From positions 62,001 through 126,000 of the forward strand of contig NZ_KB849800.1 in the NCBI RefSeq assembly GCF_000369065.1: DNA of 64,000 nt. The letters are read 5' to 3'. The DNA is from Acinetobacter haemolyticus CIP 64.3 = MTCC 9819. GTDB lineage: Bacteria > Pseudomonadota > Gammaproteobacteria > Pseudomonadales > Moraxellaceae. Within the stretch, counting starts at the first letter, position 1. Each line of letters starts with the position of its first letter. A program made the position numbers and the translations under genes. Under the pieces are notes generated by a model. The model saw only the letters and a list, made by a program, of their open reading frames with translations. It searched no databases and had not been told where the DNA came from. Below are positions 9,291 to 18,009 of this stretch, one piece after another.

Positions 9291-10874
9291 TTAATTCGAT
9301 TTAGGTTTCCAGCAGTGCGGCAGCAATTCTTCAATTTGGGTCACTTTGTGTGTCGGTAACCTTTTCAGCACATCACTTAAATAGGCATACGGATCCAAGC
9401 CATTCAGCTTTGCTGACTGGATTAAAGTCATGATGTTTGCCGCTCGCTGACCACTGCGCAGCGAACCTGCAAACAGCCAGTTCTTGCGTCCCAACGCCCA
9501 GGGACGCATCTGATTCTCTACCCAATTGTTGCATATCGGTAGATTGCCATCATCCAGATAGCGGCTTAAGGCTGGCCAACGCTTCAGAGTGTAATTGATA
9601 GCCTTGGCGGTGGGAGAACTCGATGGCACTGTCAGATGATGTTGGTTGAGCCATTCATATAGTTGTTGCATCACTGGTTGACTATGCTGTTGTCGGTATT
9701 CGCGGCGGTCTTCCGCTGTACCATCGGTCTTTTTCCTGAGTTCTGCTTCTATCGCATACAGTTTCTGAATCAGCACTAAGGCCTGTTCAGCAACCTGACT
9801 TTTCCCAGTTACATGCAGTTCATGGAATTTACGACGTGCATGGGCCATGCACCCCACCTCAATCACCTGGCCTGATTTAAAACGTGCTTTATAACCACTG
9901 TAATCATCACAGACTAGATAGCCCTGCCAGCCTTTCAAGAACTCTTCAGCATGCTGGCCTGAACGACTATCCTGAAAGTCATAGATCACCGCCTGAACTG
10001 GATTATACTGTGTGGTGGCATAGGCCCAGACATAACCTTTCTTCGGTTTTTTATTATTCTCACCCATCCGCATGATGGTGACCGGTGTTTCATCTGCATG
10101 CAGCACCCGCTGTTGCAGCACCACCTCTTTTAAGGCATTGGCCAGAGGTTCCAGTTCTACACCGCAGCGACCTATCCAGTCAGATAAAGTGGATCTGGAC
10201 AGTTCGATTCCCGCCCGCTGATAGATCAGGCGCTGACGGTACAGCGGCAAATGATCGGCATACTTCGATACCAGCACATGGCTGAGCAATTCAGGTGAAG
10301 CAATGCCTTTATCAATCACATAGGCGGGCATCGCTTGCTGAGTTAGAGTGTCACACTGATCACAGACCCATTTACCACGCACATGCTGTTCCTTATAGAA
10401 CTGTGCCGGTCTGAAATGCAGTTTTTCACTGACATCTTCGCCGATACGACGGAGTTGGCAGCCACAAGCACATTGGGTTGATGCAGGTTCATGCTCAATA
10501 CGGATGGTGTGTAGATGATCTGGCAGTGGTCGACGTTTAGGTTTATTGGTTTTGGCTTTCTGTGTCGCTGCATTGGTTTTATCTGCATTTAGCCGTTCCA
10601 GTTCTAGATCAACCGCGGCAATATCTTCTTCAACCGCTTCATCCCACAGATGGATTTGTTTTGCCGTTAAGTGTTCATTCTTTTGGGCGAATTTGTGCTT
10701 TTTAAACAGCGCCAGTTCATGCTCGTATTTTTGATTGAGAATAGAAAGATGTTGAACTTTGGCATCCAATTGTTGGTTTGATTGTGCTAGAGACTGATGC
10801 TGCAGCGCCAACTGCCTGGTGAATTCCAGCAGTTGTTCATGGGTCAGTTGGCTTAAGTCAGGCAGCGTATTCAT
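9291..10874 (-). CDS. tnpC: IS66 family transposase (TnpC)
   Basis: A 527-residue DDE transposase of the IS66 type. The N-terminus is a leucine- and glutamine-rich coiled coil (about residues 8-60). A cysteine-containing zinc-finger-like segment follows (CACGCQL), then a second cysteine pair WVCDQCD. The catalytic core includes HADETPVT, VCDDYSGYKAR and the glutamate in NNWVENQMRPW. The length is normal for the family. It lies 74 bases downstream of tnpB in the same element. Confidence 0.95.
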   Translation of the reverse strand: MNTLPDLSQLTHEQLLEFTRQLALQHQSLAQSNQQLDAKVQHLSILNQKYEHELALFKKHKFAQKNEHLTAKQIHLWDEAVEEDIAAVDLELERLNADKTNAATQKAKTNKPKRRPLPDHLHTIRIEHEPASTQCACGCQLRRIGEDVSEKLHFRPAQFYKEQHVRGKWVCDQCDTLTQQAMPAYVIDKGIASPELLSHVLVSKYADHLPLYRQRLIYQRAGIELSRSTLSDWIGRCGVELEPLANALKEVVLQQRVLHADETPVTIMRMGENNKKPKKGYVWAYATTQYNPVQAVIYDFQDSRSGQHAEEFLKGWQGYLVCDDYSGYKARFKSGQVIEVGCMAHARRKFHELHVTGKSQVAEQALVLIQKLYAIEAELRKKTDGTAEDRREYRQQHSQPVMQQLYEWLNQHHLTVPSSSPTAKAINYTLKRWPALSRYLDDGNLPICNNWVENQMRPWALGRKNWLFAGSLRSGQRAANIMTLIQSAKLNGLDPYAYLSDVLKRLPTHKVTQIEELLPHCWKPKSN

Positions 10875-10948
10875 GACCGCAGTATGCCTGAGGTCATGAG
10901 AAGAATGAAATAGAACGTTTGGAGAATAGCAGAATGGTCGAGCCTGGT

Positions 10949-11284
10949 TTAAAGCATCGTCACCACCTGCTGTCGTCCAATGCGCTGCCAGGGCAAACCT
11001 TGGATCAGTGCCTGTAACTGTTCCGGGCTGAGGGCCACGGTTTCACCTTGGTGAACTTGAGCCCAGTGAAATTTGCCCTGTTCCAGCCGCCGGGCACACA
11101 GCCAGATGCCCAATCCATCATGTACCAGCACTTTCATGCGATGGCCACGTTTATTACAGAACAGGTAAGCACAATGCGGTTTGATGTAGCCAAAGGCTCT
11201 CACCACCTGAGCCATGGTCGTATCCATACCTGCACGCATGTCCATGGGCTGAGTAGACAACCAGATTTCATCAATGCGGATCAT
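10949..11284 (-). CDS. tnpB: IS66 family accessory protein TnpB (IS66 Orf2)
   Basis: A 111-residue protein of the IS66 Orf2 family, needed for transposition of these elements though its biochemical role is unclear. I place its start at 11284 (MIRIDEIWLSTQPMDMRAG), where the ATG overlaps the tnpA stop in an ATGA. This fits translational coupling and is the usual arrangement. Conserved features are FCNKRGHRMKVLVHDGLGIW and the KFHW segment. Confidence 0.93.
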   Translation of the reverse strand: MIRIDEIWLSTQPMDMRAGMDTTMAQVVRAFGYIKPHCAYLFCNKRGHRMKVLVHDGLGIWLCARRLEQGKFHWAQVHQGETVALSPEQLQALIQGLPWQRIGRQQVVTML

Positions 11285-11664
11285 GTTGCAAGTGCCTTGA
11301 GTAATTCTGCCAAGGCAGGTATTTCTGATGTCTGCCATTTTAGCTGAATATCATTATTCGTATGAGGCACGGTGATACACAACGTGATCCTCTCATCAAT
11401 AGGTTGGCTGATTGCAGCAGTGTAAGGCAAAGCAATAAATGCTGGATTCACATGAGTAGGATCCTGCACGGCACCCTCATGATGGCTGAAGATCCTGATC
11501 CAACGACTGACAAGGTTGGCATTAATACTATGTTGCAGTGCGACCGAAGCGATCGAGGTATTAGGATTTTTGCAGGCATTGACAATACTGAGTTTGAATT
11601 CTTTGCTGTATTTTCGGCGTTTTTTAGCAACAGGAGGTGTTGCTGAATATATATCCATGTTCAT
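11281..11664 (-). CDS. tnpA: IS66 family accessory protein TnpA (Orf1, HTH)
   Basis: A 127-residue protein that begins the IS66 operon. The region KKRRKYSKEFKLSIVNAC through LVSRWIRIF is a helix-turn-helix of the IS3/IS66 Orf1 type and probably binds the element ends. GGGGA lies 8-12 bases upstream of the ATG on the minus strand. The element's left end lies about 86 bases further upstream. Confidence 0.9.
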   Translation of the reverse strand: MNMDIYSATPPVAKKRRKYSKEFKLSIVNACKNPNTSIASVALQHSINANLVSRWIRIFSHHEGAVQDPTHVNPAFIALPYTAAISQPIDERITLCITVPHTNNDIQLKWQTSEIPALAELLKALAT

Positions 11665-11750
11665 GGATTAAGTCCCCACTTGTTTTTAGGTGGGAACTAA
11701 ATTAAGGCTTATAGGATCGCTTGGTAAGGCTGTGTTAGCCGGATGCTTAC

Positions 11751-11758
11751 GTACGACG
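11751..11758. repeat. Target-site duplication of the IS66 element, right copy
   Basis: GTACGACG, an exact copy of 9252-9259, directly abuts the terminal GCTTAC of the element. Confidence 0.9.
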
Positions 11759-11914
11759 ACGGAAATATTCAAGATCACCCCATTTTAAAATGTAGCTCGG
11801 CTTATTAAATTCAATAATACCAATCAAATGTTCATCACGAGTGTGATGCAAAAAACATTGATGGCTAACATCAGTGTCCAATTCAAGAGAAACGCTTTGT
11901 TGACTGTAGGACAT
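11759..11914 (-). pseudogene. 5' part of the gene interrupted by the IS66 element
   Basis: Read on the minus strand from ATG 11914 this encodes 52 residues beginning MSYSQQSVSLELDTDV and ending LKWGDLEYFR, where the IS66 element interrupts. It continues in frame at 9259 as RRTDEFSV. A perfect TATAAT lies on the minus strand about 30 bases upstream of the ATG, near 11945, so the start is plausible although no good ribosome site is visible. A plus-strand open frame over the same bases (11828-12010) is judged a shadow. Confidence 0.65.
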
Positions 11915-12119
11915 AAAGCAGAACAGTGTGGAAATGAGGGCAAGTATTATAGCTTATTTTATAGTATTGCTAAAGCGCCTATATTTTATACAAAGTATAT
12001 TGAAATATAAAGTAGAGTTATGCAACTAGGGCAACGATAGTCCGAATCTTCTTCACACAATGCAACATTGCGTATTGTTAATATAAAGCTGAACAGTAAA
12101 AAGGATGAGGGCTGCTATC

Positions 12120-12320
12120 ATGCATGATTTTAGTAAGCCACAGCCTCATGTGGCGAGTAAAGAAGAAATTACCAAGAAGAGAAGATTACCCGTTTATATT
12201 TTGATTATTGTGGGAATCTTTTTAATCGCACTGCTTGTATTTATGGTTGCTGATCATTCGGCGAAACCCACTGCCCAAGTGATTATGTCACATTTGCAGT
12301 CGGTAATTTTAAATGCATAA
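12120..12320 (+). CDS. Small single-pass membrane protein, function unknown
   Basis: A 66-residue protein with a polar, basic N-terminus and one hydrophobic helix (VYILIIVGIFLIALLVFMV). The ATG at 12120 is preferred over an in-frame ATG at 12105, because GAGGG at 12107-12111 gives normal spacing to 12120 whereas 12105 abuts its AAGG. The basic KKRR just before the helix predicts the N-terminus in the cytoplasm. A terminator hairpin follows. I do not recognise a family. Confidence 0.65.
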   Translation: MHDFSKPQPHVASKEEITKKRRLPVYILIIVGIFLIALLVFMVADHSAKPTAQVIMSHLQSVILNA

Positions 12321-12352
12321 GCAGTTTCTTATAGACCAAGTTTGATAATGGG

Positions 12353-12386
12353 AAAAGCCTGTTGATGTGAATCAATAGGCTTTTTT
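12353..12386 (+). terminator. Terminator after the small membrane protein
   Basis: AAAAGCCTGTTGAT, loop GTGA and ATCAATAGGCTTTTTT form a stem with a strong T-run, 32 bases after the stop at 12320. Confidence 0.8.
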
Positions 12387-12545
12387 GCAATATTTTGCGG
12401 ATTTTTTGTTGTATTAGTGATGCGATTCATTGATTGGAAAATAGACAAAAACTAAGGTGAAAGCATCCATAAATTATTTGCTTGCTCACTGAGTGATCAT
12501 GAGTGGATCGTACAACATGTAAAAACATGACATAAGGATAACAAC

Positions 12546-14108
12546 ATGAATGATTTTTTTAGAGACCCCTCCCAACGAGGAGGATTCGATGCCATGTACT
12601 ACTGGGATCAGTTTCAGCCTATTTTAGCTGCAATCGTCATTTTACTAGTCGGTTGGATTGTGGCGTTGGTCATTGCTGCTGGCGTAAAGAAGTTACTACA
12701 AAAGCTGGATACCAATAATCGACTCTCTTCCGCGACAGGACAGAACTCAAATATTGAAAGTCTAATATCCAAGCTTGTTTTCTGGTTTGTGATGATCCTT
12801 GCGGTTGTCGGGGCCTTGAATATCCTCAACATTAGTGGTGTGAGTGATCCATTTAGTAATATGGTGGGGCGTGTACTCGCTTATTTACCAAATCTATTGG
12901 CTGCGGTTGCTGTAGGTTTCATCGGCTGGATCGTTGCTCGTTTAGTGCAAGCAGGTTTAACCAAAGTACTTGCGAAAACAGAATGGGATGAAAAGCTGAG
13001 CAGTGAGGTGGGTGTGAGCTCACTGAGTAGTAATATAGGTGAGATCTTTTACTGGCTTGTATTATTACTATTCTTACCGATTGTGCTTTCGATTCTGGGC
13101 TTAACTGGCTTGTTGATCCCTGTACAGAATATGGTAAATGATGCGATTTCGTATTTACCTAATCTATTTATTGCGGGTGTAATCATCTTTGTTGGTTATA
13201 TTCTGGCAAAAATTGTACGCGGTATCGTGGAAGGTTTGAGCAATAGTCTTGGCTTACAAGCACAAGCACAAAAAGTTGGATTGTTTAAAAATTCAAATGT
13301 TTCTAGATTCTTAGGTTCATTTGTTTTTGCCATCATTATCATTACTAGTTTGATTGTTGCTTTTGAAGCATTGGGCATAGAAGCTATTTCACAACCTGCT
13401 ACTGCAATGTTGAATGACATTATGCTTGCTATACCACAAATCATTGCTGCAGCATTGATTTTAATCGTAGCTTATGTCGTTTCTCGCTTTGTTGGACGAT
13501 TAGTCGCTGAACTGATTTCTGGGGCTGGTGTTGATGAAGTTCCAATGAAGCTGGATTTACAGCGCTTCCTTGGTCAAACACGTGTGTCTGATATTATTGG
13601 ATATCTGATCGTATTTTTCACAATGCTATTTGCAGTTTCTGAAGCTGCAAATCGACTTGGTCTGGAGCAAGTGAGCGTTCTGATTGCGATGTTTATCCAA
13701 TTCGGTGCAAGTATTTTGCTAGGTGCTGTGATCCTTGTGATCGGTTTCTGGCTTGCGAATGTGGTTGCTAACGTTGTACAACGTGGTGAATACAACAGCT
13801 CTCGTTGGTTAGGTAATTTAGTTCGTATCCTCATTATGGGCTTAGTGATCGCAATGGGGTTAAAAGCAATGGGTATTGCTGACTCGATTGTAAACTTGGC
13901 ATTTGGTTTAACTTTAGGTTCAGTTGCAGTTGCATTTGCTTTGGCGTTTGGTCTAGGCGGTCGTCAACCTGCTGAGCGTTTGCTGACGGATTTGCTTGAT
14001 AAGGCAAAAAATGAAGCAAAACAACCAAATCCTTTACATCAGGAGCAACAAAAGCCCGTGAATCCGGTGAATCCAACACCGCCAACTTCACCAAATTCTG
14101 ATGAATAG
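12546..14108 (+). CDS. Mechanosensitive-channel-type membrane protein with tandem TM-helix repeats (CmpX-like)
   Basis: A 520-residue inner-membrane protein. It contains about five copies of a repeated amphipathic/transmembrane unit, seen as ILAAIVILLVGWIVALVI, LPNLLAAVAVGFIGWIVARL, LPNLFIAGVIIFVGYILAKI, IPQIIAAALILIVAYVVSRF and GASILLGAVILVIGFWLANV. The C-terminal segment SVAVAFALAFGLGGR resembles the pore-lining helix and following turn of MscS-like channels. The tail is proline- and asparagine-rich and probably cytoplasmic. The Pseudomonas protein CmpX has this architecture. A role in osmotic or envelope stress is inferred from family, not shown. Confidence 0.85.
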   Translation: MNDFFRDPSQRGGFDAMYYWDQFQPILAAIVILLVGWIVALVIAAGVKKLLQKLDTNNRLSSATGQNSNIESLISKLVFWFVMILAVVGALNILNISGVSDPFSNMVGRVLAYLPNLLAAVAVGFIGWIVARLVQAGLTKVLAKTEWDEKLSSEVGVSSLSSNIGEIFYWLVLLLFLPIVLSILGLTGLLIPVQNMVNDAISYLPNLFIAGVIIFVGYILAKIVRGIVEGLSNSLGLQAQAQKVGLFKNSNVSRFLGSFVFAIIIITSLIVAFEALGIEAISQPATAMLNDIMLAIPQIIAAALILIVAYVVSRFVGRLVAELISGAGVDEVPMKLDLQRFLGQTRVSDIIGYLIVFFTMLFAVSEAANRLGLEQVSVLIAMFIQFGASILLGAVILVIGFWLANVVANVVQRGEYNSSRWLGNLVRILIMGLVIAMGLKAMGIADSIVNLAFGLTLGSVAVAFALAFGLGGRQPAERLLTDLLDKAKNEAKQPNPLHQEQQKPVNPVNPTPPTSPNSDE

Positions 14109-14139
14109 AAAAAATAATCTTTGATTTTTTCAGTCAATT

Positions 14140-14168
14140 CGACCACTCTAACAGGGTGGTCGTTTTGT
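14140..14168 (+). terminator. Terminator after the channel gene
   Basis: CGACCACTCT, loop AAC and AGGGTGGTCG are followed by TTTTG. It is a GC-rich hairpin 32 bases after the stop. Confidence 0.8.
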
Positions 14169-14393
14169 TTATATCTGTGCTATTGATCTTTATCATAGAG
14201 AGGAAACAGAACATTTCTACACTATGATGAATGCTTTCAATCAAAAAAATGACCTAAAAAGCAATTCATTTATATATAAGGTCTGTTTATATTTCACCTT
14301 ACGAGCGATAGCTCTAATTGAAATATAGGATGAAAATAGCAACAAACCCCTAATATCAATCGTCTCTAAATAAAAAATCGACAGGAGAATGAA

Positions 14394-14567
14394 GTGAAGA
14401 GGCCAAATCGTGTATTCGCACCTATTATCATTGCTGGGATTACTGTTGGGTTCTTAGCGAGTGCTTATAAATTTGTATTTGCAAAAGCAAATAATGAAAA
14501 GCAACAGTCACAGTCAAATACTCATAAAAAATCAAATTTAGATGATGCCAAACGGGATGAACGCTGA
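14394..14567 (+). CDS. 57-residue membrane micro-protein with GTG start
   Basis: A short gene that starts at GTG 14394. AGGAG at 14383-14387 lies 6 bases upstream; the nearby ATG at 14389 leads to an immediate stop. The product has a basic N-terminus (VKRPNRVF), one hydrophobic helix (APIIIAGITVGFLASAYKFV) and a long polar, charged tail with many K, N and D residues. It would be a single-pass protein with the tail on one face of the membrane. It lies between the channel gene and the convergent YhiN-like gene. I know of no family for it; the ribosome site and composition support a real gene. Confidence 0.55.
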   Translation: MKRPNRVFAPIIIAGITVGFLASAYKFVFAKANNEKQQSQSNTHKKSNLDDAKRDER

Positions 14568-14631
14568 TAAAGCCGTTGCTTTGAGCTAAAGTATTGGTAT
14601 TTGGCTCATCCATGCTTTGCACAAATGAGGA

Positions 14632-15834
14632 TTATACAAATTGCGCTGCGGCTTGTGCTGACGACCATGCCCATTGAAAGTTATATCCTCCTAGATGTCC
14701 TGTAACATCCAAGACTTCACCAATAAAATATAAGCCTTTTTGCTTTTTACTCTCCATGGTTTTAGAGGAGATTTCGGTTGTGTCTACACCACCGAGCGTG
14801 ACTTCTGCGGTGCGATAACCTTCAGTGCCTGAGGGTTTGACTGTAAATGCATGTAGTTGGGTGGCGATGTGTTCGAGTTGAGCGTCGCTGATATTTCCAA
14901 TTGCAATTTCACTATGTTCGGCCCAAATGAGTTGCTGTAATTCGAGAACAATGCTTTTGGCTGTGAACTTGCTGAGCAACGTTCTGAGTAGAACTTTGGG
15001 TTGTGCTTTTTTCTTATCTTTGAAAAATTGACTAAAATCTTGGCTTGGAAAGAAATCAATTTTAAAACTTTCACCGACATGCCAATAGTTAGAAAGTTGT
15101 AATGAACTTGGTCCACTTAAGCCACGATGGGTAAATAACAAAGCCTCAGTAAATTGATGACGATCATTTATGAGTGTGGCATCTAAAGCATTGCCACTAA
15201 GACGGGTTGTGACTTCTTTGAAATGATCAGAAAAGGTAAATGGAACGAGGCCAGCACGGGTTGGAAATACATGATGTCCGAACTGCTTTGCCAGTTCATA
15301 ACCAAAACCTGAACCACCTAAGGTTGGAATCGATAAGCCGCCTGTGGCAACCACCAAAGATTCACAGTGATATGTGCCTTGATTGGTCTCAATGATAAAA
15401 CCTGTATCTGCTTTTGATTGAACGTGCTCAACTTCACAATGGGTTTGGATATGAACACGCTTTGCTTTATCACATTCTGAAAGTAACAACTCAAGAATTT
15501 CTTTAGATCCTTTCAAAGTAAAGAGTTGACCGTGTTTACGTTCTTCGTATTCAATGCCATATTCACAGACCAAACCAATAAAGTCCCAGTTGGTGTAGCG
15601 GGTGAGTGCTGAAATCACGAAATGCGGATTTTCTGAAAGATAATTGGATGGCTCTACATCGAGATTGGTAAAGTTACATTTACCGCCACCAGACATTAAA
15701 ATCTTTTTGCCTACCTTATTGGCTTTTTCGAGAACTACAACTGAACGTCCGCGTTTACCTGCTTCAGCAGCCAACATCAAGCCAGATGCGCCAGCACCTA
15801 AAACAACAACATCAACTTGATGAACCATGGACAT
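14632..15834 (-). CDS. NAD(P)/FAD-dependent oxidoreductase, HI0933/YhiN family
   Basis: A 400-residue flavoprotein. The N-terminal dinucleotide-binding motif is VVLGAGASGLMLAAEAG (residues about 10-26). A second family segment, KKILMSGGGKCNFTN, follows, and the C-terminus carries FIGEVLDVTGHLGGYNFQWA. This is the HI0933-like aminoacetone-oxidase/YhiN family, whose physiological substrate is not settled. It is transcribed on its own. Confidence 0.88.
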   Translation of the reverse strand: MSMVHQVDVVVLGAGASGLMLAAEAGKRGRSVVVLEKANKVGKKILMSGGGKCNFTNLDVEPSNYLSENPHFVISALTRYTNWDFIGLVCEYGIEYEERKHGQLFTLKGSKEILELLLSECDKAKRVHIQTHCEVEHVQSKADTGFIIETNQGTYHCESLVVATGGLSIPTLGGSGFGYELAKQFGHHVFPTRAGLVPFTFSDHFKEVTTRLSGNALDATLINDRHQFTEALLFTHRGLSGPSSLQLSNYWHVGESFKIDFFPSQDFSQFFKDKKKAQPKVLLRTLLSKFTAKSIVLELQQLIWAEHSEIAIGNISDAQLEHIATQLHAFTVKPSGTEGYRTAEVTLGGVDTTEISSKTMESKKQKGLYFIGEVLDVTGHLGGYNFQWAWSSAQAAAQFV

Positions 15835-15881
15835 TACTCGATCGACGAAAAGCGGGCAATTATAAAAGATTTATGCAGTAT

Positions 15882-16754
15882 TTAATATGTTTTCAGTTTT
15901 CCTTGTAGTCCGCCAGTATGAATCGCCAAAATACGGGTATCAGTAGGAAAATGATATTGCCGTATTAAATCAAACAATCCCATCATCATTTTAGCGGTAT
16001 AGACCTGCTCTAAAGGGATTGCATATTTCTGCTCAAAGTCCTGCATAAATTGCAGCAATTCAGGTGTGGTTTTGGCATAGCCACCGCAACAATGAGCGTC
16101 GGTTAAAGACCAATTTTGCTTATCCGTCCATTGTTGAATTTCTGATTTGAGGAAATCACCTTTGAGTGCAGAAAATCCTAAAACCTGTTGCTGAGCTGAA
16201 CTACTTTCGATTATCCCTGCAATAGTTCCACCTGTACCCACAGCACAACAAATCACATCATAATTTTCTCGATCCTCCGCAGACAATATTTCTTTTGTCC
16301 CTTGTATTGCAAGTTCATTTGTTCCGCCTTCTGGAATAATTAACGTATTTGGATAAAGCTGTTTTAATTGTTGTAAATACTCAGCTTCATGGCGTAGGCG
16401 ATATTCAGATCGACTAACAAAATGCAGTTGCATACCAAAATTTTGTGCTGTTTGTAGTGTTGAGTTTAATGTTTGAGACGCGAGTTCTTCACCTCGAATG
16501 ATGCCTATACTTTGAAAGCCAAAACATTGGGCCGCATACGCCGTTGCTGCGATATGATTGGAATAAGCTCCACCAAAAGTGAGCACTTGCTTATAGCCTT
16601 GTTGATGGGCTGCACGTAAGTTGTATTTCAGTTTAAAAAATTTATTGCCTGAAATCTGAGGATGAATCAGGTCAAGACGCTTGATCGTCAGTTGAACTGG
16701 ATAAGGCAGATCCAATGTTTGATAAGGTGTGGGAAAAGCAATGTGATCAAACAT
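15882..16754 (-). CDS. PLP-dependent D-cysteine desulfhydrase / ACC-deaminase family protein
   Basis: A 290-residue fold-type II PLP enzyme. The cofactor lysine is predicted at K38 in ISGNKFFKLKYN, the family signature. GGAYSNHIAATAYAA (about residues 61-75) and the phosphate-binding GTGGTIAGI (about 173-181) also fit. Family members act on D-cysteine, 1-aminocyclopropane-1-carboxylate or related amino acids; the sequence does not tell which. It is slightly shorter than E. coli DcyD (about 330 residues). Confidence 0.85.
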   Translation of the reverse strand: MFDHIAFPTPYQTLDLPYPVQLTIKRLDLIHPQISGNKFFKLKYNLRAAHQQGYKQVLTFGGAYSNHIAATAYAAQCFGFQSIGIIRGEELASQTLNSTLQTAQNFGMQLHFVSRSEYRLRHEAEYLQQLKQLYPNTLIIPEGGTNELAIQGTKEILSAEDRENYDVICCAVGTGGTIAGIIESSSAQQQVLGFSALKGDFLKSEIQQWTDKQNWSLTDAHCCGGYAKTTPELLQFMQDFEQKYAIPLEQVYTAKMMMGLFDLIRQYHFPTDTRILAIHTGGLQGKLKTY

Positions 16755-16819
16755 TTTGGTGAGTTAAAAATGGATTTGATCACATTGTAAATGGATTTGA
16801 TTGAGAATGTCAGTATGGC

Positions 16820-17989
16820 TTAAGAATCGGTATCCACTGATGTCGCCACGGACATACCTGGACGTAAATTTTCGATACCTTCTTGATCAGGATCAATCGC
16901 AATACGAACGGCAATTCGTTGAACCACTTTAGTGAAATTACCTGTTGCATTATCAGGTTTCAATACACTGAATTCTGATCCAGCTGCAGGGGAGATTTGT
17001 TCAACACGGCCTGTAAATTTTTGATGTTTCATGGCATCAACAGTGAAAGAAGCTTTCTGACCTATTTTCATGTTGGCAATCTGCGTCTCTTTAAAGTTGG
17101 CAATCACCCATGTTTGTTGTGGAATCAAATAAAGTAATTGTGAACCTGCGGCAACATATTGACCGACACGAGGATTCACTTCACCGAGTTGACCGTCCAG
17201 TGGCGCGACTATGGTGCTGTAATCTTTGGTGGTATTGGCTTGATCCAGTTGTGCTTGCGCGCTGTTGACCTGTGCTTTTAAACCTGCTTCTGCCACTTGT
17301 GCTGTTTTTAAAGCCTCTTGTGCCACTAGAATATTGGCTTGGGCTTGTTTGAGTAACGCAAGATTGTTTTGTGCATCGGCTGCGGCCTTATCTTGCTCAG
17401 ATTTGGATGCTGCGCCACTATTGCCCAATTGTTGATAACGTTTCAGTTGTGCCAGTGATAAATCATATTGCGCTTTGACCTGATCTAGCTTGGCTTGTGC
17501 CGCTACGACATCGGCTTGGCGCTGTGCAATGGCTTGAGTTTGATTGGCAAGGCTATTTTGAGCTTGTTCTACACCTGAAACCGCTTGTGTAACTTTTTGA
17601 TCATAGGTTGTTGCATCGATGTGCATCAACACTTGACCTCGTTTCACATGATCAAAATCTTTGACCAATACATCTTTGATATAACCATTGATTTGTGAGG
17701 ACAATATCGTGGTTTTCCCTTTGATATAACTGTTGTCTGTCTGCTCAATCGCTGTATGAAAGGGACCAATTTTCCATGCCCATAAGATGATGGTAATACC
17801 TACCAATAAAACCAACAGCATCCACCATAGGGTTGAACGTTTAGTTTTGATCAACTTACTTGCTGGCGGAGGAGGCGGTGGCATCTCTGCAGCTTGAATT
17901 GTATTGCTAGACTGAGGGGATGTTTCAGCATTTATAGCCGGACTTTCCTGAGTCTGCTTTTCGGTATTATCTTTGGTTTCTTCTGCCAT
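16820..17989 (-). CDS. HlyD/EmrA-family membrane fusion protein of an efflux pump
   Basis: A 389-residue periplasmic adaptor. A proline-rich cytoplasmic start is followed by one transmembrane helix (TLWWMLLVLLVGITIILWAW, about residues 52-71). Next come a barrel-sandwich segment and a long alanine/glutamine-rich coiled-coil hairpin (about 125-255). The second half of the lipoyl domain carries STIVAPLDGQLGEVNPRVG. It lies 20 bases downstream of the MFS gene in the same operon and would link that pump to an outer-membrane channel encoded elsewhere. Confidence 0.92.
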   Translation of the reverse strand: MAEETKDNTEKQTQESPAINAETSPQSSNTIQAAEMPPPPPPASKLIKTKRSTLWWMLLVLLVGITIILWAWKIGPFHTAIEQTDNSYIKGKTTILSSQINGYIKDVLVKDFDHVKRGQVLMHIDATTYDQKVTQAVSGVEQAQNSLANQTQAIAQRQADVVAAQAKLDQVKAQYDLSLAQLKRYQQLGNSGAASKSEQDKAAADAQNNLALLKQAQANILVAQEALKTAQVAEAGLKAQVNSAQAQLDQANTTKDYSTIVAPLDGQLGEVNPRVGQYVAAGSQLLYLIPQQTWVIANFKETQIANMKIGQKASFTVDAMKHQKFTGRVEQISPAAGSEFSVLKPDNATGNFTKVVQRIAVRIAIDPDQEGIENLRPGMSVATSVDTDS

Positions 17990-18009
17990 AATATTTTCTC
18001 AATCAAATG

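Larger units (their letters stand above)
9260..11750 (-). mobile_element. Complete IS66-family insertion sequence (about 2.49 kb)
   Basis: The element carries the three-gene IS66 set tnpA-tnpB-tnpC on the minus strand. Its ends are inverted: GTAAGCGTCCGCTGAATCCC at 9260 and, read on the other strand from 11750, GTAAGCATCCGGCTAACACA. Both begin with the GTAAGC typical of the family. Perfect 8-bp direct repeats GTACGACG flank it, so the insertion is probably recent. All three genes look intact, so it may still be mobile. Confidence 0.95.

Noticed and set aside
11828..12010. A 60-codon open frame on the plus strand next to the IS66 element
   Set aside because: It overlaps the minus-strand start of the interrupted gene, has no ribosome site, and its product looks random.
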